Shown here: one piece after another, positions 53,300 through 62,224 of the stretch | Layout: the number at the start of each line of letters is the position of its first letter | Numbering within the stretch: position 1 is the first letter of the stretch | From: Ruminococcaceae bacterium UBA3215 | Lineage (GTDB): Bacteria > Bacillota > Clostridia > Oscillospirales > Ruminococcaceae | Direction of reading: 5' to 3' | Length of the DNA stretch: 64,000 nt | NCBI GenBank assembly: GCA_002363155.1 | Contig: DEWH01000013.1 | Span: 23,365-87,364 of the forward strand | The notes under the pieces: generated by a model | What the model was told of the DNA's origin: nothing | The model's input: the letters and a program-made list of their open reading frames with translations, nothing else | The model's database searches: none | Made by a program: the position numbers and the translations under genes

Positions 53300-54595
53300 A
53301 TGCTGCCAAGGAAACAATATGTGGATATGCTTATAAAAAAACGCGATAATGGCCGTGTCAAAGTTATAACAGGGCTTCGCCGCTGCGGGAAATCTGTACT
53401 GCTTTTTCAGCTTTATAAATCATATCTGGAACAAGACGGGGTACCGGAAGAACAGATCATTTCGCTCGCATTGGATATTCTGGAAAACGCGAAATACAGA
53501 AATCCTATGGAACTTGATAAATATATCCGTGAACGTATTGTACATGATAAAAAACGATACTATGTATTCATTGACGAGATACAGTTCGTTTCTGAAATAC
53601 AAAATCCTTATGTTGATGATCCGGAGGCTAAAATAACATTTATTGATGTAGTTCTGGGACTTATGCAGAAGGATAATGTTGATGTATATGTCACCGGAAG
53701 CAACTCAAAAATGCTTTCATCGGATATTCTTACTCAATTTCGTGACCGCGCAGATGAAATCAGGGTGTATCCGCTTTCTTTTGCTGAATTTTACGATTCT
53801 TATGCAGGCGACAAACGCGGAGCGTGGCATGATTACTGCACCTATGGCGGTATGCCTTTAACACTGACAATGGATTCGCACGAAGATAAAAGCAGATATC
53901 TTCGGGAACTCTTTGAAAGAACATATATCAAGGATATTTTAGAACGTCATAAGATACGAAACAATACGGAAGTACTTGATGTACTGCTCGACGTAATAGC
54001 CTCGGGTATAGGTTCGCTTACAAATCCGACCAGACTTTCAAACACATTCGCAAGTGAGAGGCAGATAAAAGTTGCATCGGATACAATAGATACCTATCTG
54101 AAATATTTTTCAGATGCCTTTTTATTGCGAAAAGCGGAGAGATATGATGTCAAGGGCAGAAAGTATATAAAGAGTACGTCAAAATACTATTACTCTGATC
54201 CGGGACTAAGAAACGCAAGGCTTGGATTCCGTCAGCTTGAAGAGCCTCATCTTATGGAAAATGTTTTGTATAATGACCTTATCAGAAGAAATCTTGATGT
54301 TGATGTGGGAGTTGTTGAATATAACACAAAAGACAATAACGGAAAGAATATAAGGAAACAGCTCGAAGTAGATTTTGTTGTAAACAGAGGCTTTGAACGA
54401 TATTATATTCAATCGGCTCTAAGTGTTGCCGATCCTGAAAAGCGTGCGCAGGAAACCTCATCGCTGCTTCGCATACCTGATTCTTTCAGGAAAATGATCG
54501 TCGTAAAAGACTTCATGAAGCCCTGGACAGATGAGCACGGTATTCAATACATCGGAATAGAGCAATTCCTGCTTGATGAAGGATCATTGAAATAA
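53300..54595 (+). CDS. AAA_14/DUF4143 family ATPase (3)
   Basis: 431 residues from ATG 53300 (GAGGTGA upstream; TTG/ATG codons further up fall in the repeat). Walker A VITGLRRCGKSVLLFQLYKS (about 20-39), Walker B KRYYVFIDEIQFVSEIQNPY (about 80-99), sensor VDVYVTGSNSKMLSSDILTQ. DUF4143 winged helix: ILERHKIRNNTEVLDVLLDV, NTFASERQIKVASDTIDTYL, then YDVKGRKYIKSTSKYYYSDP and a nuclease-like tail with ENVLYNDLIRRNLDVDVGVV and KQLEVDFVVNRG. Closer to the first AAA_14 protein than to the second. Terminator follows at 54607. Confidence 0.9.
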   Translation: MLPRKQYVDMLIKKRDNGRVKVITGLRRCGKSVLLFQLYKSYLEQDGVPEEQIISLALDILENAKYRNPMELDKYIRERIVHDKKRYYVFIDEIQFVSEIQNPYVDDPEAKITFIDVVLGLMQKDNVDVYVTGSNSKMLSSDILTQFRDRADEIRVYPLSFAEFYDSYAGDKRGAWHDYCTYGGMPLTLTMDSHEDKSRYLRELFERTYIKDILERHKIRNNTEVLDVLLDVIASGIGSLTNPTRLSNTFASERQIKVASDTIDTYLKYFSDAFLLRKAERYDVKGRKYIKSTSKYYYSDPGLRNARLGFRQLEEPHLMENVLYNDLIRRNLDVDVGVVEYNTKDNNGKNIRKQLEVDFVVNRGFERYYIQSALSVADPEKRAQETSSLLRIPDSFRKMIVVKDFMKPWTDEHGIQYIGIEQFLLDEGSLK

Positions 54596-54606
54596 AATAT
54601 ACCAAA

Positions 54607-54650
54607 AACTCCCGTATTCAGGCTGTACAACTGAATACGGGAGTTATTTG
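54607..54650. terminator. Bidirectional terminator
   Basis: AACTCCCGTATTCAG and CTGAATACGGGAGTT enclose a nine-base loop, followed by ATTTGTATTT. It separates the AAA_14 gene from the converging Uma2 gene. Confidence 0.85.
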
Positions 54651-54661
54651 TATTTATGATA

Positions 54662-55216
54662 TTAAAGCTCGTTTATGCAGATAACAAGCGGCTCGGGGTT
54701 GTCCTTATATATACCGGCTGTTATCTTATCTGTAAAGGTAAAAATCCCCACAGCCTTTGCCTGCTCAAAGGGATATACAAGCACTTTCTCATTCATAGGG
54801 TCAACGATCCAGTATTCGCGGACTCCGGATTTCTGGTAGAGTGCAAGCTTTTCCACGGTGTCATGATCGGAATTATGGGGTGAGAGTATCTCGATCACCC
54901 AATCGGGCGCGCCGTTGCACTTCTGCTCATCGAGCTTGTCGGGGTCACATACCACAAATATGTCCGGCTGTACGATATCGTCATCATTGAGCTTTACATA
55001 TGTCGAAGCAGATAATACAATACACTTTCCGCTGTTATCCTCAATATAGTCATCGATCTTTTTAAGCAGTTTTTTTGATAAGATCTGATGTTTTATATTG
55101 GGTGCAGGAGACATAGCATATATCTCACCGCTGACAAGCTCATACCTTCCTTCAATATCAGTCATTGCAAGAAACTCGTCGGACGTGTATTTTCTTTTCA
55201 TTTCATTGATAAGCAT
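54662..55216 (-). CDS. Uma2 (DUF820) family PD-(D/E)XK nuclease-like protein
   Basis: 184 residues from ATG 55216, with GGGGAC upstream; the frame continues to 55309 but that part contains the promoter. Seen: YTSDEFLAMTDIEGRYELVS, GEIYAMSPAPNIKHQILSKK, VQPDIFVVCDPDKLDE, APDWVIEILSPHNSDHDTVE and KLALYQKSGVREYWIVDPMN, which carry the family's catalytic Glu/Asp pattern (PDxxV, ExLSP). Uma2 proteins are abundant in cyanobacteria and in clostridial mobile regions; function unknown. A fragment of a sister copy lies at 53105. Confidence 0.92.
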   Translation of the reverse strand: MLINEMKRKYTSDEFLAMTDIEGRYELVSGEIYAMSPAPNIKHQILSKKLLKKIDDYIEDNSGKCIVLSASTYVKLNDDDIVQPDIFVVCDPDKLDEQKCNGAPDWVIEILSPHNSDHDTVEKLALYQKSGVREYWIVDPMNEKVLVYPFEQAKAVGIFTFTDKITAGIYKDNPEPLVICINEL

Positions 55217-55264
55217 ATATAGTCCCCATCTCTCTGAATTTGCGGCATATTGTTTCCTACTATT

Positions 55265-55293
55265 ATTGTATACTTTGATCGTACCTTTGTCAA
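55265..55293 (-). promoter_or_regulatory. Promoter of the Uma2 gene
   Basis: -35 TTGACA (55293-55288), 17-base spacer, -10 TACAAT (55270-55265). This places transcription start near 55258 and rules out the upstream in-frame ATG at 55309. Confidence 0.85.
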
Positions 55294-55330
55294 GTATGCA
55301 CATTCTCAATAGAAATAATTCGCAAAAAGC

Positions 55331-55357
55331 TAAAGTTTTTCAGATTCCTGCCGATAA
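55331..55357 (+). promoter_or_regulatory. Sigma-28 (motility) promoter of flagellin
   Basis: TAAA (55331-55334), exactly 15 bases, GCCGATAA (55350-55357): the full sigma-D/FliA consensus, 40 bases before the flagellin start. Confidence 0.95.
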
Positions 55358-55396
55358 TTAATATATAAGGATACGTTTAATGCGAGGGGAATCACT

Positions 55397-58006
55397 ATGG
55401 TAATACAGCACAATATGTCCGCAATGACGGCGGCAAACGCGAATAGCAGGAATGTCGCGGGCATTAAGAAGCGCACAGAAAAGCTCTCGACAGGTTATAG
55501 TATAAACAGGGCGGCGGATAACGCCTCCGGTCTTGCTGTGTCCGAAAAAATGCGGTCACAGATACGCGGTCTTTCCCAGGCTACCAACAATGCGAACGAT
55601 TCTATTTCTCTGATACAGACAGCCGAGGGCGGCTTGCAGGAGACCGAAAACATTCTCCAGAGAATGAGAGAACTTGCGGTGCAGTCCGCAAACGGTACAT
55701 ATACAGATGAGGACAGAGCACAGTTACAGCATGAAGCAGATGCACTCAAAGGCGAGATAAACCGCATTTCGGAGTCCACCGAGTTCAACGAGATGAAGCT
55801 GTTAAGCGGAGAGATCAAAGTCTCAACAGGCGCCAAAGTCAAGACAAACGACTACGGCGCACTGTACGGTTCTGTGAACTACGGACTTGATATCGGCGGC
55901 GGGAAGATATCCGTCGCAAGCAGTATTCAGGGCATGTGGCTGAAATTTACCACCGGAGCATCCGGAAAGGGCGGCGAGAATGCCTATTACGAGTACGACA
56001 CTGTACGCACTCAGGGCGAGCTCACACAGCACATCACTATCAATCTTGCTGAGGGTCAGACCTACACTGATGACGACATACAGAAGTTGATCGACAATGC
56101 CAACTGGCCGAAGGGGTTCGAAACAGCTCCGGGACGGGTAATGTTCAAGAGCGAGGTCGGGCAGATACGCGCAGCAGAAGCGGAGACTTACGGACTTTTA
56201 ACCGGCGATCAGAAGCAGGTTATAACACTAAGCGACACAAAAAATGTCGGAAAGCTTCCTACGATCACGGCTGACCGTGTTTCGGCAACCGGAACGCAGA
56301 CAGTCTCCATGACAAAGGATTTCTCGGTGCAGTTCGATACTTCGGCAGGCGCAGGAACTGTTCAGATAGACAAAGCCGGAGGCACGATAACAGTAGGCGC
56401 TGCCGCCGAGTACGGCTCAAAAGCGGAAGCCACAGCGGCTCTCGATTCCATAAAGAGTGCGATAATGTCGGCTCTCGGCGAAGGAACGACATATTTTGCA
56501 AATACAGTAAACGGCGAACCGGACGGTCAGGACTATCTCAATCAGAACGGTGATCTTGTAAGAGCGGACCGCAAGGCTGATCTCGTACTAAAGAGCTTCG
56601 ATACAAATTCCAGCTCGGAGATAGGTGATACAGGCAAGTTCAAGCTTGATGATCTTACAATGTCGGTCCAGGTGAACAGAAAGCAGTGCGTTGCCTATGT
56701 TCCGCAGAGCTCTTCATATTCGTTCAGGCTTACTGCCGCGCAGTACGGTTCTTACGGCGAGTATAAGGCTGATGAGGAGAAATACAAGTATCCCGATGCC
56801 ATAGATCAGTACAACATGAAGGCTCTCAACGGGATAAAAATAGAGAGTTCGGCTTCTGCATCAGAAGATATTTCAGTCAGCATCGGCTCAGATGATATTG
56901 TGACCGTCACGCTGAAAAAGGATTCTGTTCTTTCGGGAAGCGCCATTCGTGACGCGATACAGAACAAACTCGATGCCGACGGCTATAAGTACAGCGTAGA
57001 TATGACCGAGAAACAGGGCACATATAAGGCTGATGCTAACAGCCCTTCCGCTCTTGACAGCACTGTTGCGATCCGTGACAGCGGCGGCAGGTCTTCCCTG
57101 TTCTCGCCGGATTCCGGTTCTGTAAGCGGAGCTGTCACAACTCCCGGTCACCGTTCCGTAAGACGCGTGGGAACAGTCGCAGGTGAAAGACAGACCTGCG
57201 AAGCCGATCTCACTTCCCTTATGATAAAGCAAGGAAGCGGAACCGTCGGCTCTTCGGACTATATAAAGTTTACTGCCAACTCATACGGAAAGGCTTCGCA
57301 GTATGATTCCATAGTACCGGAGTTCACAATATTCACCGAGCAGGATCTTGCGGCAGGCGAAGAATATGTCGATACCTCCGGCGGTGCGGCAGATATCCAC
57401 CTCGCTACCGGCACTAAATACACCAACGAGGCTATCGAGAAGCTGTTGAAAGACGCAGGTCTCGATTATACCGTTGAGCTCACAGACCGCAATGATCCCG
57501 ACGGTGATAAGGACGGCGAGATCACTTTCAACAGCACAGGTCACGTCCGCGTTTACGAACGCATTTCCGGGCAGGGCGTAGGACTTGAAGATGTTGCCGA
57601 TATCAAAGATTCCCTCGAATTCCAGATAGGCGCAAACGGTGTTGAAGATCAGAAAGTCGGAATGGATATAATAGATGCAAGCGCAGGCGCGATCGGCGTT
57701 GCTGATCTCGACATTTCCAATCAGTATGATGCCAACAAGGCTATCGAGAAAATCGATGAAGCGATAAAGACTGTGTCCACATACAGAGCGGAAATGGGCG
57801 CTCTCCAGAACAGAATGGAGAAATCGGTAAACAGCCTCACCACTTCAAACGAGAATCTTACCGATGCCGAAAGCCGTATCCGCGATACCGATATGGCTGC
57901 CGAGATGATCGAATACCAGAAAAACAATATTATCCAGCAGGCATCACAATCCATGCTCGCGCAGGCTAATCAGCAGCCGAACGGAATATTGAGTCTGTTA
58001 GGGTAA
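55397..58006 (+). CDS. Flagellin with a long central region
   Basis: 869 residues, two to three times the size of a minimal flagellin (270-500). N-terminal D0/D1 (about 1-150: VIQHNMSAMTAANANSRNVA, SGLAVSEKMRSQIRGLSQAT, LQETENILQRMRELAVQSAN) and C-terminal D1/D0 (about 775-869: KTVSTYRAEMGALQNRMEKS, DTDMAAEMIEYQKNNIIQQA, ending NGILSLLG) are canonical. The middle 600 residues, beta-rich and full of Gly, Thr and Asp, form the surface-exposed part and contain two similar segments (AEGQTYTDDDIQKLIDNANW and ATGKYTNEAIEKLLKDAGL), hinting at internal duplication. GAGGGGA precedes ATG. Transcribed alone from a sigma-28 promoter. Confidence 0.97.
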   Translation: MVIQHNMSAMTAANANSRNVAGIKKRTEKLSTGYSINRAADNASGLAVSEKMRSQIRGLSQATNNANDSISLIQTAEGGLQETENILQRMRELAVQSANGTYTDEDRAQLQHEADALKGEINRISESTEFNEMKLLSGEIKVSTGAKVKTNDYGALYGSVNYGLDIGGGKISVASSIQGMWLKFTTGASGKGGENAYYEYDTVRTQGELTQHITINLAEGQTYTDDDIQKLIDNANWPKGFETAPGRVMFKSEVGQIRAAEAETYGLLTGDQKQVITLSDTKNVGKLPTITADRVSATGTQTVSMTKDFSVQFDTSAGAGTVQIDKAGGTITVGAAAEYGSKAEATAALDSIKSAIMSALGEGTTYFANTVNGEPDGQDYLNQNGDLVRADRKADLVLKSFDTNSSSEIGDTGKFKLDDLTMSVQVNRKQCVAYVPQSSSYSFRLTAAQYGSYGEYKADEEKYKYPDAIDQYNMKALNGIKIESSASASEDISVSIGSDDIVTVTLKKDSVLSGSAIRDAIQNKLDADGYKYSVDMTEKQGTYKADANSPSALDSTVAIRDSGGRSSLFSPDSGSVSGAVTTPGHRSVRRVGTVAGERQTCEADLTSLMIKQGSGTVGSSDYIKFTANSYGKASQYDSIVPEFTIFTEQDLAAGEEYVDTSGGAADIHLATGTKYTNEAIEKLLKDAGLDYTVELTDRNDPDGDKDGEITFNSTGHVRVYERISGQGVGLEDVADIKDSLEFQIGANGVEDQKVGMDIIDASAGAIGVADLDISNQYDANKAIEKIDEAIKTVSTYRAEMGALQNRMEKSVNSLTTSNENLTDAESRIRDTDMAAEMIEYQKNNIIQQASQSMLAQANQQPNGILSLLG

Positions 58007-58024
58007 AGAACAGGATAATTCAAG

Positions 58025-58062
58025 ATCACAGCATACGAGATGTGTATGCTGTGATTTTTATT
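58025..58062 (+). terminator. Flagellin terminator
   Basis: ATCACAGCATAC (58025-58036) and GTATGCTGTGAT (58044-58055) form a perfect 12-bp stem followed by TTTTATTT. Confidence 0.9.
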
Positions 58063-58067
58063 TGTCA

Positions 58068-58101
58068 CAAAAAATAACGGGCAGCATAAGCCACCCGTTA
58101 T
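58068..58101 (-). terminator. Terminator of the Rpn-like nuclease gene
   Basis: Minus-strand stem ATAACGGG/CCCGTTAT followed by a run of six T, just after the stop of the converging gene. Confidence 0.8.
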
Positions 58102-58117
58102 ATCAGGTTTTCATGTT

Positions 58118-59074
58118 CTATTCCGAACAGATCTCCTTGATCTTCTCGATTGGAAGTCCAAATACTTTTGCTGCTTTTTCAGCAGACATAATACCAGATG
58201 ATACTATTTCTTTAATTGTTTCTAACCTGCCTTTTTCTATGCCTTTTTCTATGCCTTTTTCTATGCCTCTGTTTTCAACATAACTGCTCAGATTACACAT
58301 ATCGAACACCTCCTTGTCGAATGTTTCGGTCATAGGTATGCCGAAATCGTTATCCAGTCTGATCTTCTTTTCTGCCACATCATTGTCAAGCAACAGAGTT
58401 CCCAATAAGCCGATAATGCCGTCTTTACTCTTTGATGTATTTCCCAGATTGATCATTATCATAGACAGCATATCATATCCGGCTTTCTCCGATGACGTGT
58501 CCGGGTAGTTTCCGATCATAACTTCCGGCTTTATGCTGTACTGTACTACAGTATTCTCGCGTTCTTTGTTTGCATCAAGGCATATCCATATAGAATAAAC
58601 CTTTTTCAGCTTATCATAGTCTGACCCCTTAAACTCCGTTCCGTACTGCGACGAGAGAAGCCTTCCGCAGTAATACATTCCTCTTTTAAGAACGGAATTT
58701 ATATTATCGGTAATATTCTGAGCTTCTATATTGATAATCAGCTCGATAGCTCCGCCTGACCCATCGGGAGCAGAAGCCCTGAACTTGATATCAAAGAACC
58801 GCGTACCTTCTCCGGTAAATGCATTTTCAGTAGAGTTTCCCAGTATCCTGTCCGGGGTATCCGGATCCACAGCTTCGGTACTGACAGTGCGTTCGCCTAT
58901 ATACTTCTCCGCTTCATCGGGCGCCAGTCCCCGGAATTCTTCGGTTACAGAAGTGAGAATGTATGCAATTATCCTCTTGTAAGAAAGCAGCTTTTTACAC
59001 TGCTCATCGTACCTTGCGTTGATATCTGCGATATCAATGTTATTAGCCAACATTGTAGGTTTTTCCATCTGCAT
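58118..59074 (-). CDS. Rpn-like PD-(D/E)XK nuclease family protein
   Basis: 318 residues from ATG 59074, eight bases after AAAGGA (an ATG two codons earlier sits too close). DINARYDEQCKKLLSYKRII begins the domain; RFFDIKFRASAPDGSGGAIE LIINIEAQN gives the D-x(n)-E-x-Q type core; RGMYYCGRLLSSQ and KVYSIWICLD follow. This matches the PDDEXK_2 group related to recombination-promoting nucleases. Near the C-terminus GIEKGIEKGIEKG is encoded by three perfect 12-bp repeats (58230-58265), after which KAAKVFGLPIEKI forms a short helical tail. Role: DNA cleavage promoting recombination, by family. Confidence 0.85.
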   Translation of the reverse strand: MQMEKPTMLANNIDIADINARYDEQCKKLLSYKRIIAYILTSVTEEFRGLAPDEAEKYIGERTVSTEAVDPDTPDRILGNSTENAFTGEGTRFFDIKFRASAPDGSGGAIELIINIEAQNITDNINSVLKRGMYYCGRLLSSQYGTEFKGSDYDKLKKVYSIWICLDANKERENTVVQYSIKPEVMIGNYPDTSSEKAGYDMLSMIMINLGNTSKSKDGIIGLLGTLLLDNDVAEKKIRLDNDFGIPMTETFDKEVFDMCNLSSYVENRGIEKGIEKGIEKGRLETIKEIVSSGIMSAEKAAKVFGLPIEKIKEICSE

Positions 59075-59160
59075 CACCATATTCCTTTATTATATTATAT
59101 CATCATATTCCCGGAATGTCAACAAGTTTGTCGGTTCATCGTTCTGAAATCACCCTGCCT

Positions 59161-59778
59161 TCAGCATCTCCTGACGATCTCCGGCATCTGCTCATTGACG
59201 ATTTTGTAAAACGTAGTTTTTTTCATGCCAAGTTTGTGCATGGTAGCAATAGCTGTCTGCTCACCTTCCAACCACCTGTTACACTCGGCATAGAAGTTCT
59301 CCGGTATTTCAGTCTTCTTTCTCCCGAAGTGGATTCCTTTTGCAAGCGCGAGTTTGATCCCCTCGGCTTGCCTTGCCTTTATCTTTTGTCGCTCTTTCTC
59401 GGCAGTGTATGCCAGCAATTCAAAAACAATGTTAGCTATCAGCGACTTTTCGAGATCACTCTTTTCGGCAGTGTTGAGTATGGGCATATCTATTATTACG
59501 ATATCCACACCCATTTTCTGAAGCTCCTGCCATTCGATTTTGATTTGCTCGTAGTCTCTGCCGAGGCGGTCGAGTTCCTTTATGACAAGGATATCTCCAG
59601 AACGTAATATATGTTCTTTTAATGTAAGGTAGCCTTGTCTGTTGAAGTCCTTGCCGGAGAACTTGTCAGTGATGATATCTCTTTCAGCAACTCCGTAATT
59701 TCTCAATGCTTCTATCTGTCGATCGAGGTGCTGATCTGTCGTGGAAACTCTCGCATATCCGAACAGCCTTCCGCTCAT
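59161..59778 (-). CDS. Serine recombinase (resolvase/invertase)
   Basis: 205 residues from ATG 59778, with AAGGGGTGA upstream. Catalytic domain: LFGYARVSTTDQHLDRQIEA (nucleophile Ser in RVST, about residue 10), DILVIKELDRLGRDYEQIKI, IVIIDMPILNT, then helix E AEKERQKIKARQAEGIKLAL and a C-terminal HTH (EGEQTAIATMHKLGMKKTTF). Small resolvases act on short inverted-repeat sites in the adjoining DNA; the element at 59816-59910 upstream has such repeats. Possibly the resolvase of a mobile element carrying the genes to its right. Confidence 0.93.
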   Translation of the reverse strand: MSGRLFGYARVSTTDQHLDRQIEALRNYGVAERDIITDKFSGKDFNRQGYLTLKEHILRSGDILVIKELDRLGRDYEQIKIEWQELQKMGVDIVIIDMPILNTAEKSDLEKSLIANIVFELLAYTAEKERQKIKARQAEGIKLALAKGIHFGRKKTEIPENFYAECNRWLEGEQTAIATMHKLGMKKTTFYKIVNEQMPEIVRRC

Positions 59779-59815
59779 AGTGTTCACCCCTTATCCGTTA
59801 AAGTATCAGCATTTG

Positions 59816-59910
59816 CGAACATAGCCGAAAAGTGCAAAATGGTATTTTTCGGACGTTCAAATCATTGATTTTTCGGCGTTCGTCAAGGTACACTTTTTCG
59901 ACTATGTTCG
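59816..59910. repeat. Candidate recombination (res-like) site next to the resolvase
   Basis: A 21-22 bp imperfect inverted repeat (59816-59836: CGAACATAGCCGAAAAGTGC; 59889-59910: its inverse with few mismatches) encloses two direct copies of ATTTTTCGG(A/C)CGTTC-like sequence at about 59843 and 59868. Resolvases bind paired half-sites of this kind; the site lies between the divergent-looking resolvase start and the amidotransferase stop. Confidence 0.65.
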
Positions 59911-59926
59911 TTTATATTTCCGAACG

Positions 59927-60871
59927 CTAAAAATACAATCCCTCGTATTCAAGCACATCTGCATAGTTCATCAGCTCTTCCGGCTCATATAGAAGTTCTT
60001 CGATCTCATCGGCAGAAAAGCCGTTCTCATACAGCAGATCCACATACTGCGGATCGACGCCGAAACAGCTTGCTATTTCTTTGAGCTGATTGATGTAGTA
60101 GTTATCCCATGGAGTCTTTCTGGGAAATGCGTAAAATGCTGAATAATCGTTGTAAGCAAAGAACTCCGAGCGCTCAATATTCCCGTCGCTGTCGATACGC
60201 AGAATATCTCCGAGATTTGTTTTAACCTCTGTCTTAGTTGCCCTCGACATACCTATCTTCCGAAGAGTTTTGTCAAGTATGTCCCTTGTGCTGGCGTAAA
60301 GATAGAAGCCATGAGTATGGAAATTGTAGATCGTCAGCGGATTATTTCCTCTGACAAAGTATATTCCGTCGGAGTCATCGAGTATCGTGAAAACGAATGA
60401 ACCTATCAGATCTTCCGCCATTTCTCTGACGCTGTTAAAGTCAAGATGTCCTGCATTTTCGAGAAGCTGAACTGCGATATAACTGTCTGTCTGAATGTAT
60501 GATTCAGGCAGGCTTTTTTCTTTTTGCAGAAGCTTGTCATTTGAGATCACGCCGTTGTGAGCAAGAGCGAAGTGCTGATCTCCTGCCCTCCCCGGAAACG
60601 GGTGGTTGTTGAAATTAAGCTTTTCGCTCCCCTGTGTTGCCATGCGGGTATGACCCATAATTGCATAGACTTCATCGGGAAGATGAAGGTGCATTTTTCT
60701 CGCCGGGAGCGGTCTTTTGTAGATAGAGATATGCCCGTTGTGGTTATAGGCAAATCCTGTTGCATCAGTCCCGCGAACTTCACATTCTTTAGACAAGACT
60801 TTCAATATCTTTTCTTTCGCCCTTGTTGTCAATCTGTGTTCGTAGTCTATCAATCCGAAAATAGCACACAT
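59927..60871 (-). CDS. Class II glutamine amidotransferase (Gn-AT-II) domain protein
   Basis: 314 residues from ATG 60871 (GAGGAGG upstream). MCAIFGLIDYEHRLTTRAKE puts the catalytic Cys at position 2. Also GTDATGFAYNHNG, IMGHTRMATQGSEKLNFNNH (Arg/Asn for glutamine binding), HFALAHNGVISND and SFVFTILDDSDGIYFVRGNN. No synthetase or phosphosugar-isomerase domain is attached; the C-terminal 90 residues are unrecognised. It should release ammonia from glutamine for a partner. The partner is probably the amidoligase-like protein two bases upstream. Confidence 0.92.
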   Translation of the reverse strand: MCAIFGLIDYEHRLTTRAKEKILKVLSKECEVRGTDATGFAYNHNGHISIYKRPLPARKMHLHLPDEVYAIMGHTRMATQGSEKLNFNNHPFPGRAGDQHFALAHNGVISNDKLLQKEKSLPESYIQTDSYIAVQLLENAGHLDFNSVREMAEDLIGSFVFTILDDSDGIYFVRGNNPLTIYNFHTHGFYLYASTRDILDKTLRKIGMSRATKTEVKTNLGDILRIDSDGNIERSEFFAYNDYSAFYAFPRKTPWDNYYINQLKEIASCFGVDPQYVDLLYENGFSADEIEELLYEPEELMNYADVLEYEGLYF

Positions 60872-60873
60872 TG

Positions 60874-61998
60874 TCAAACCTCCTCACTTTCATCTTCAAT
60901 CGGTTCATTCACATAAAGTCTGCGTTCTTTCAAGTAAGTAATCAACTCTGGATATTCGCTCTCCGGTATAGAGAGAACGAAATCCGTCCAGCTTAACTTA
61001 GATATCTCATCATCACTGAACTTCACTGCTATATCACACACAATGTTTACAAGCTCAAGCGTTGCGATAATTGTGTTGACCTTGAGCGTGCCACGAAACA
61101 TTCTGAATTCGATTGTATTGTAGTTAGTCAGATTCACGCAGGCGTACCTCCCTATTCCCTTCTTCTTCGCATTATCCATAACCTCTCGCGGACTGTCTTT
61201 GTAGCCGTACCTCGCAGCCCACCTATTCATTTGTGATTCTGTTCTCCTGCTGAATTTCAGCAATTCTTCCCAGTGGTGTTCGACAAAATAAAGAACCCGC
61301 GAAACGCATTCATCTTGCGCTTCACGGGTAAGTCCGAATGTTGTTCTGTTAACGTGGATATGTAGTCCACAGGTGCTTGTTTTGTGGCTTAAGTAGTCAA
61401 GTCGGAGAGCCTCATCTGCAACAGCGATCCACGGCATTTTGTTCTTGTGAAAGTCAAGCGACATCGGATGCGTGACTATTTCCAATCCCTCATTCAGAGA
61501 GCCGTCCGACTTGATATATATCAGTTCACTGCTTCCGTTAACTGCATCAATAATAGTATCAGCGTTATCCTTGTCCTTTCCTCCGCCGTCGATCTCCAGC
61601 TCTACACCAAAGAATCTGTCGCTGTCGCCATAGAAAATAGGCTCCGGCTTGTAGCTGTAATCGTGAATCGAACCTGTGCAATGATTATGATAGCATTCCC
61701 GGCAATACGGCACATCATCATCGTCATAATATGCATCGTCGTTGCTAATAAGTGTGTCGCAGTTATTACAGCGGGTGTAGTTTTCATCACGACAGCTTTC
61801 ACACAGGCAGATGTTCTCATCGCCGTAGTCGTCTTCGTTCCAGATTCTGTCGCCGCAGCAGTCGCACACTGTCGTCCTGTCATAAAGGCAATCGCGGCAC
61901 ATCGTAACACCGTCGAACTCGCACACTTCATCAACTGTCAGCTCTCGTCCACAGTGTTCGCAAAAAAATACTTCCGCTTTTTTGTGTTTTTCGCTCAT
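60874..61998 (-). CDS. Zinc-finger amidoligase (ATP-grasp-like COOH-NH2 ligase)
   Basis: 374 residues from ATG 61998 (GGAGG eight bases upstream). Residues about 11-108 hold at least six CxxC pairs (FCEHCGRE, MCRDCLYD, VCDCCGD, LCESCRD, RCNNCDT, YCRECYH), a zinc-ribbon/LIM-like array. Residues about 120-350 are amidoligase: FFGVELEIDGGGKD, KSDGSLNEGLEIVTHPMSLD, CGLHIHVNRTTFGL and ACVNLTNYNTIEFRMFRGTL. Amidoligases form amide or peptide bonds with ATP; comparative work (Iyer and others) links them to class II amidotransferases for peptide tagging or unknown metabolites. Here the two genes form one transcription unit. Confidence 0.88.
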   Translation of the reverse strand: MSEKHKKAEVFFCEHCGRELTVDEVCEFDGVTMCRDCLYDRTTVCDCCGDRIWNEDDYGDENICLCESCRDENYTRCNNCDTLISNDDAYYDDDDVPYCRECYHNHCTGSIHDYSYKPEPIFYGDSDRFFGVELEIDGGGKDKDNADTIIDAVNGSSELIYIKSDGSLNEGLEIVTHPMSLDFHKNKMPWIAVADEALRLDYLSHKTSTCGLHIHVNRTTFGLTREAQDECVSRVLYFVEHHWEELLKFSRRTESQMNRWAARYGYKDSPREVMDNAKKKGIGRYACVNLTNYNTIEFRMFRGTLKVNTIIATLELVNIVCDIAVKFSDDEISKLSWTDFVLSIPESEYPELITYLKERRLYVNEPIEDESEEV

Positions 61999-62024
61999 AA
62001 TAGTGTCCTCCAATACACAAAATG

Positions 62025-62050
62025 CCCTCTGTGGAATGCACCACAGAGGG
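62025..62050 (-). terminator. Hairpin before the amidoligase, possible terminator or attenuator
   Basis: CCCTCTGTGG and CCACAGAGGG (arms 62025-62034 and 62041-62050) form a perfect 10-bp stem with T-rich sequence on the minus strand downstream (ATTTTGTGT). It lies 25 bases before the amidoligase start, so an attenuator is possible. Confidence 0.55.
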
Positions 62051-62224
62051 AAAAACGTCTATGATCCGATTAATTCGGGGTTAAGCATATCTTAACCATT
62101 TAAATAATATATAAATATAATATCTTATTTTTTCATATAAAAAATTAAAATATGATAGTTGCAGCAACATACCAATAATTTTCATGTTCCGTATGTAAAA
62201 CAAAAAAGAAACTAGGTTAACAAA

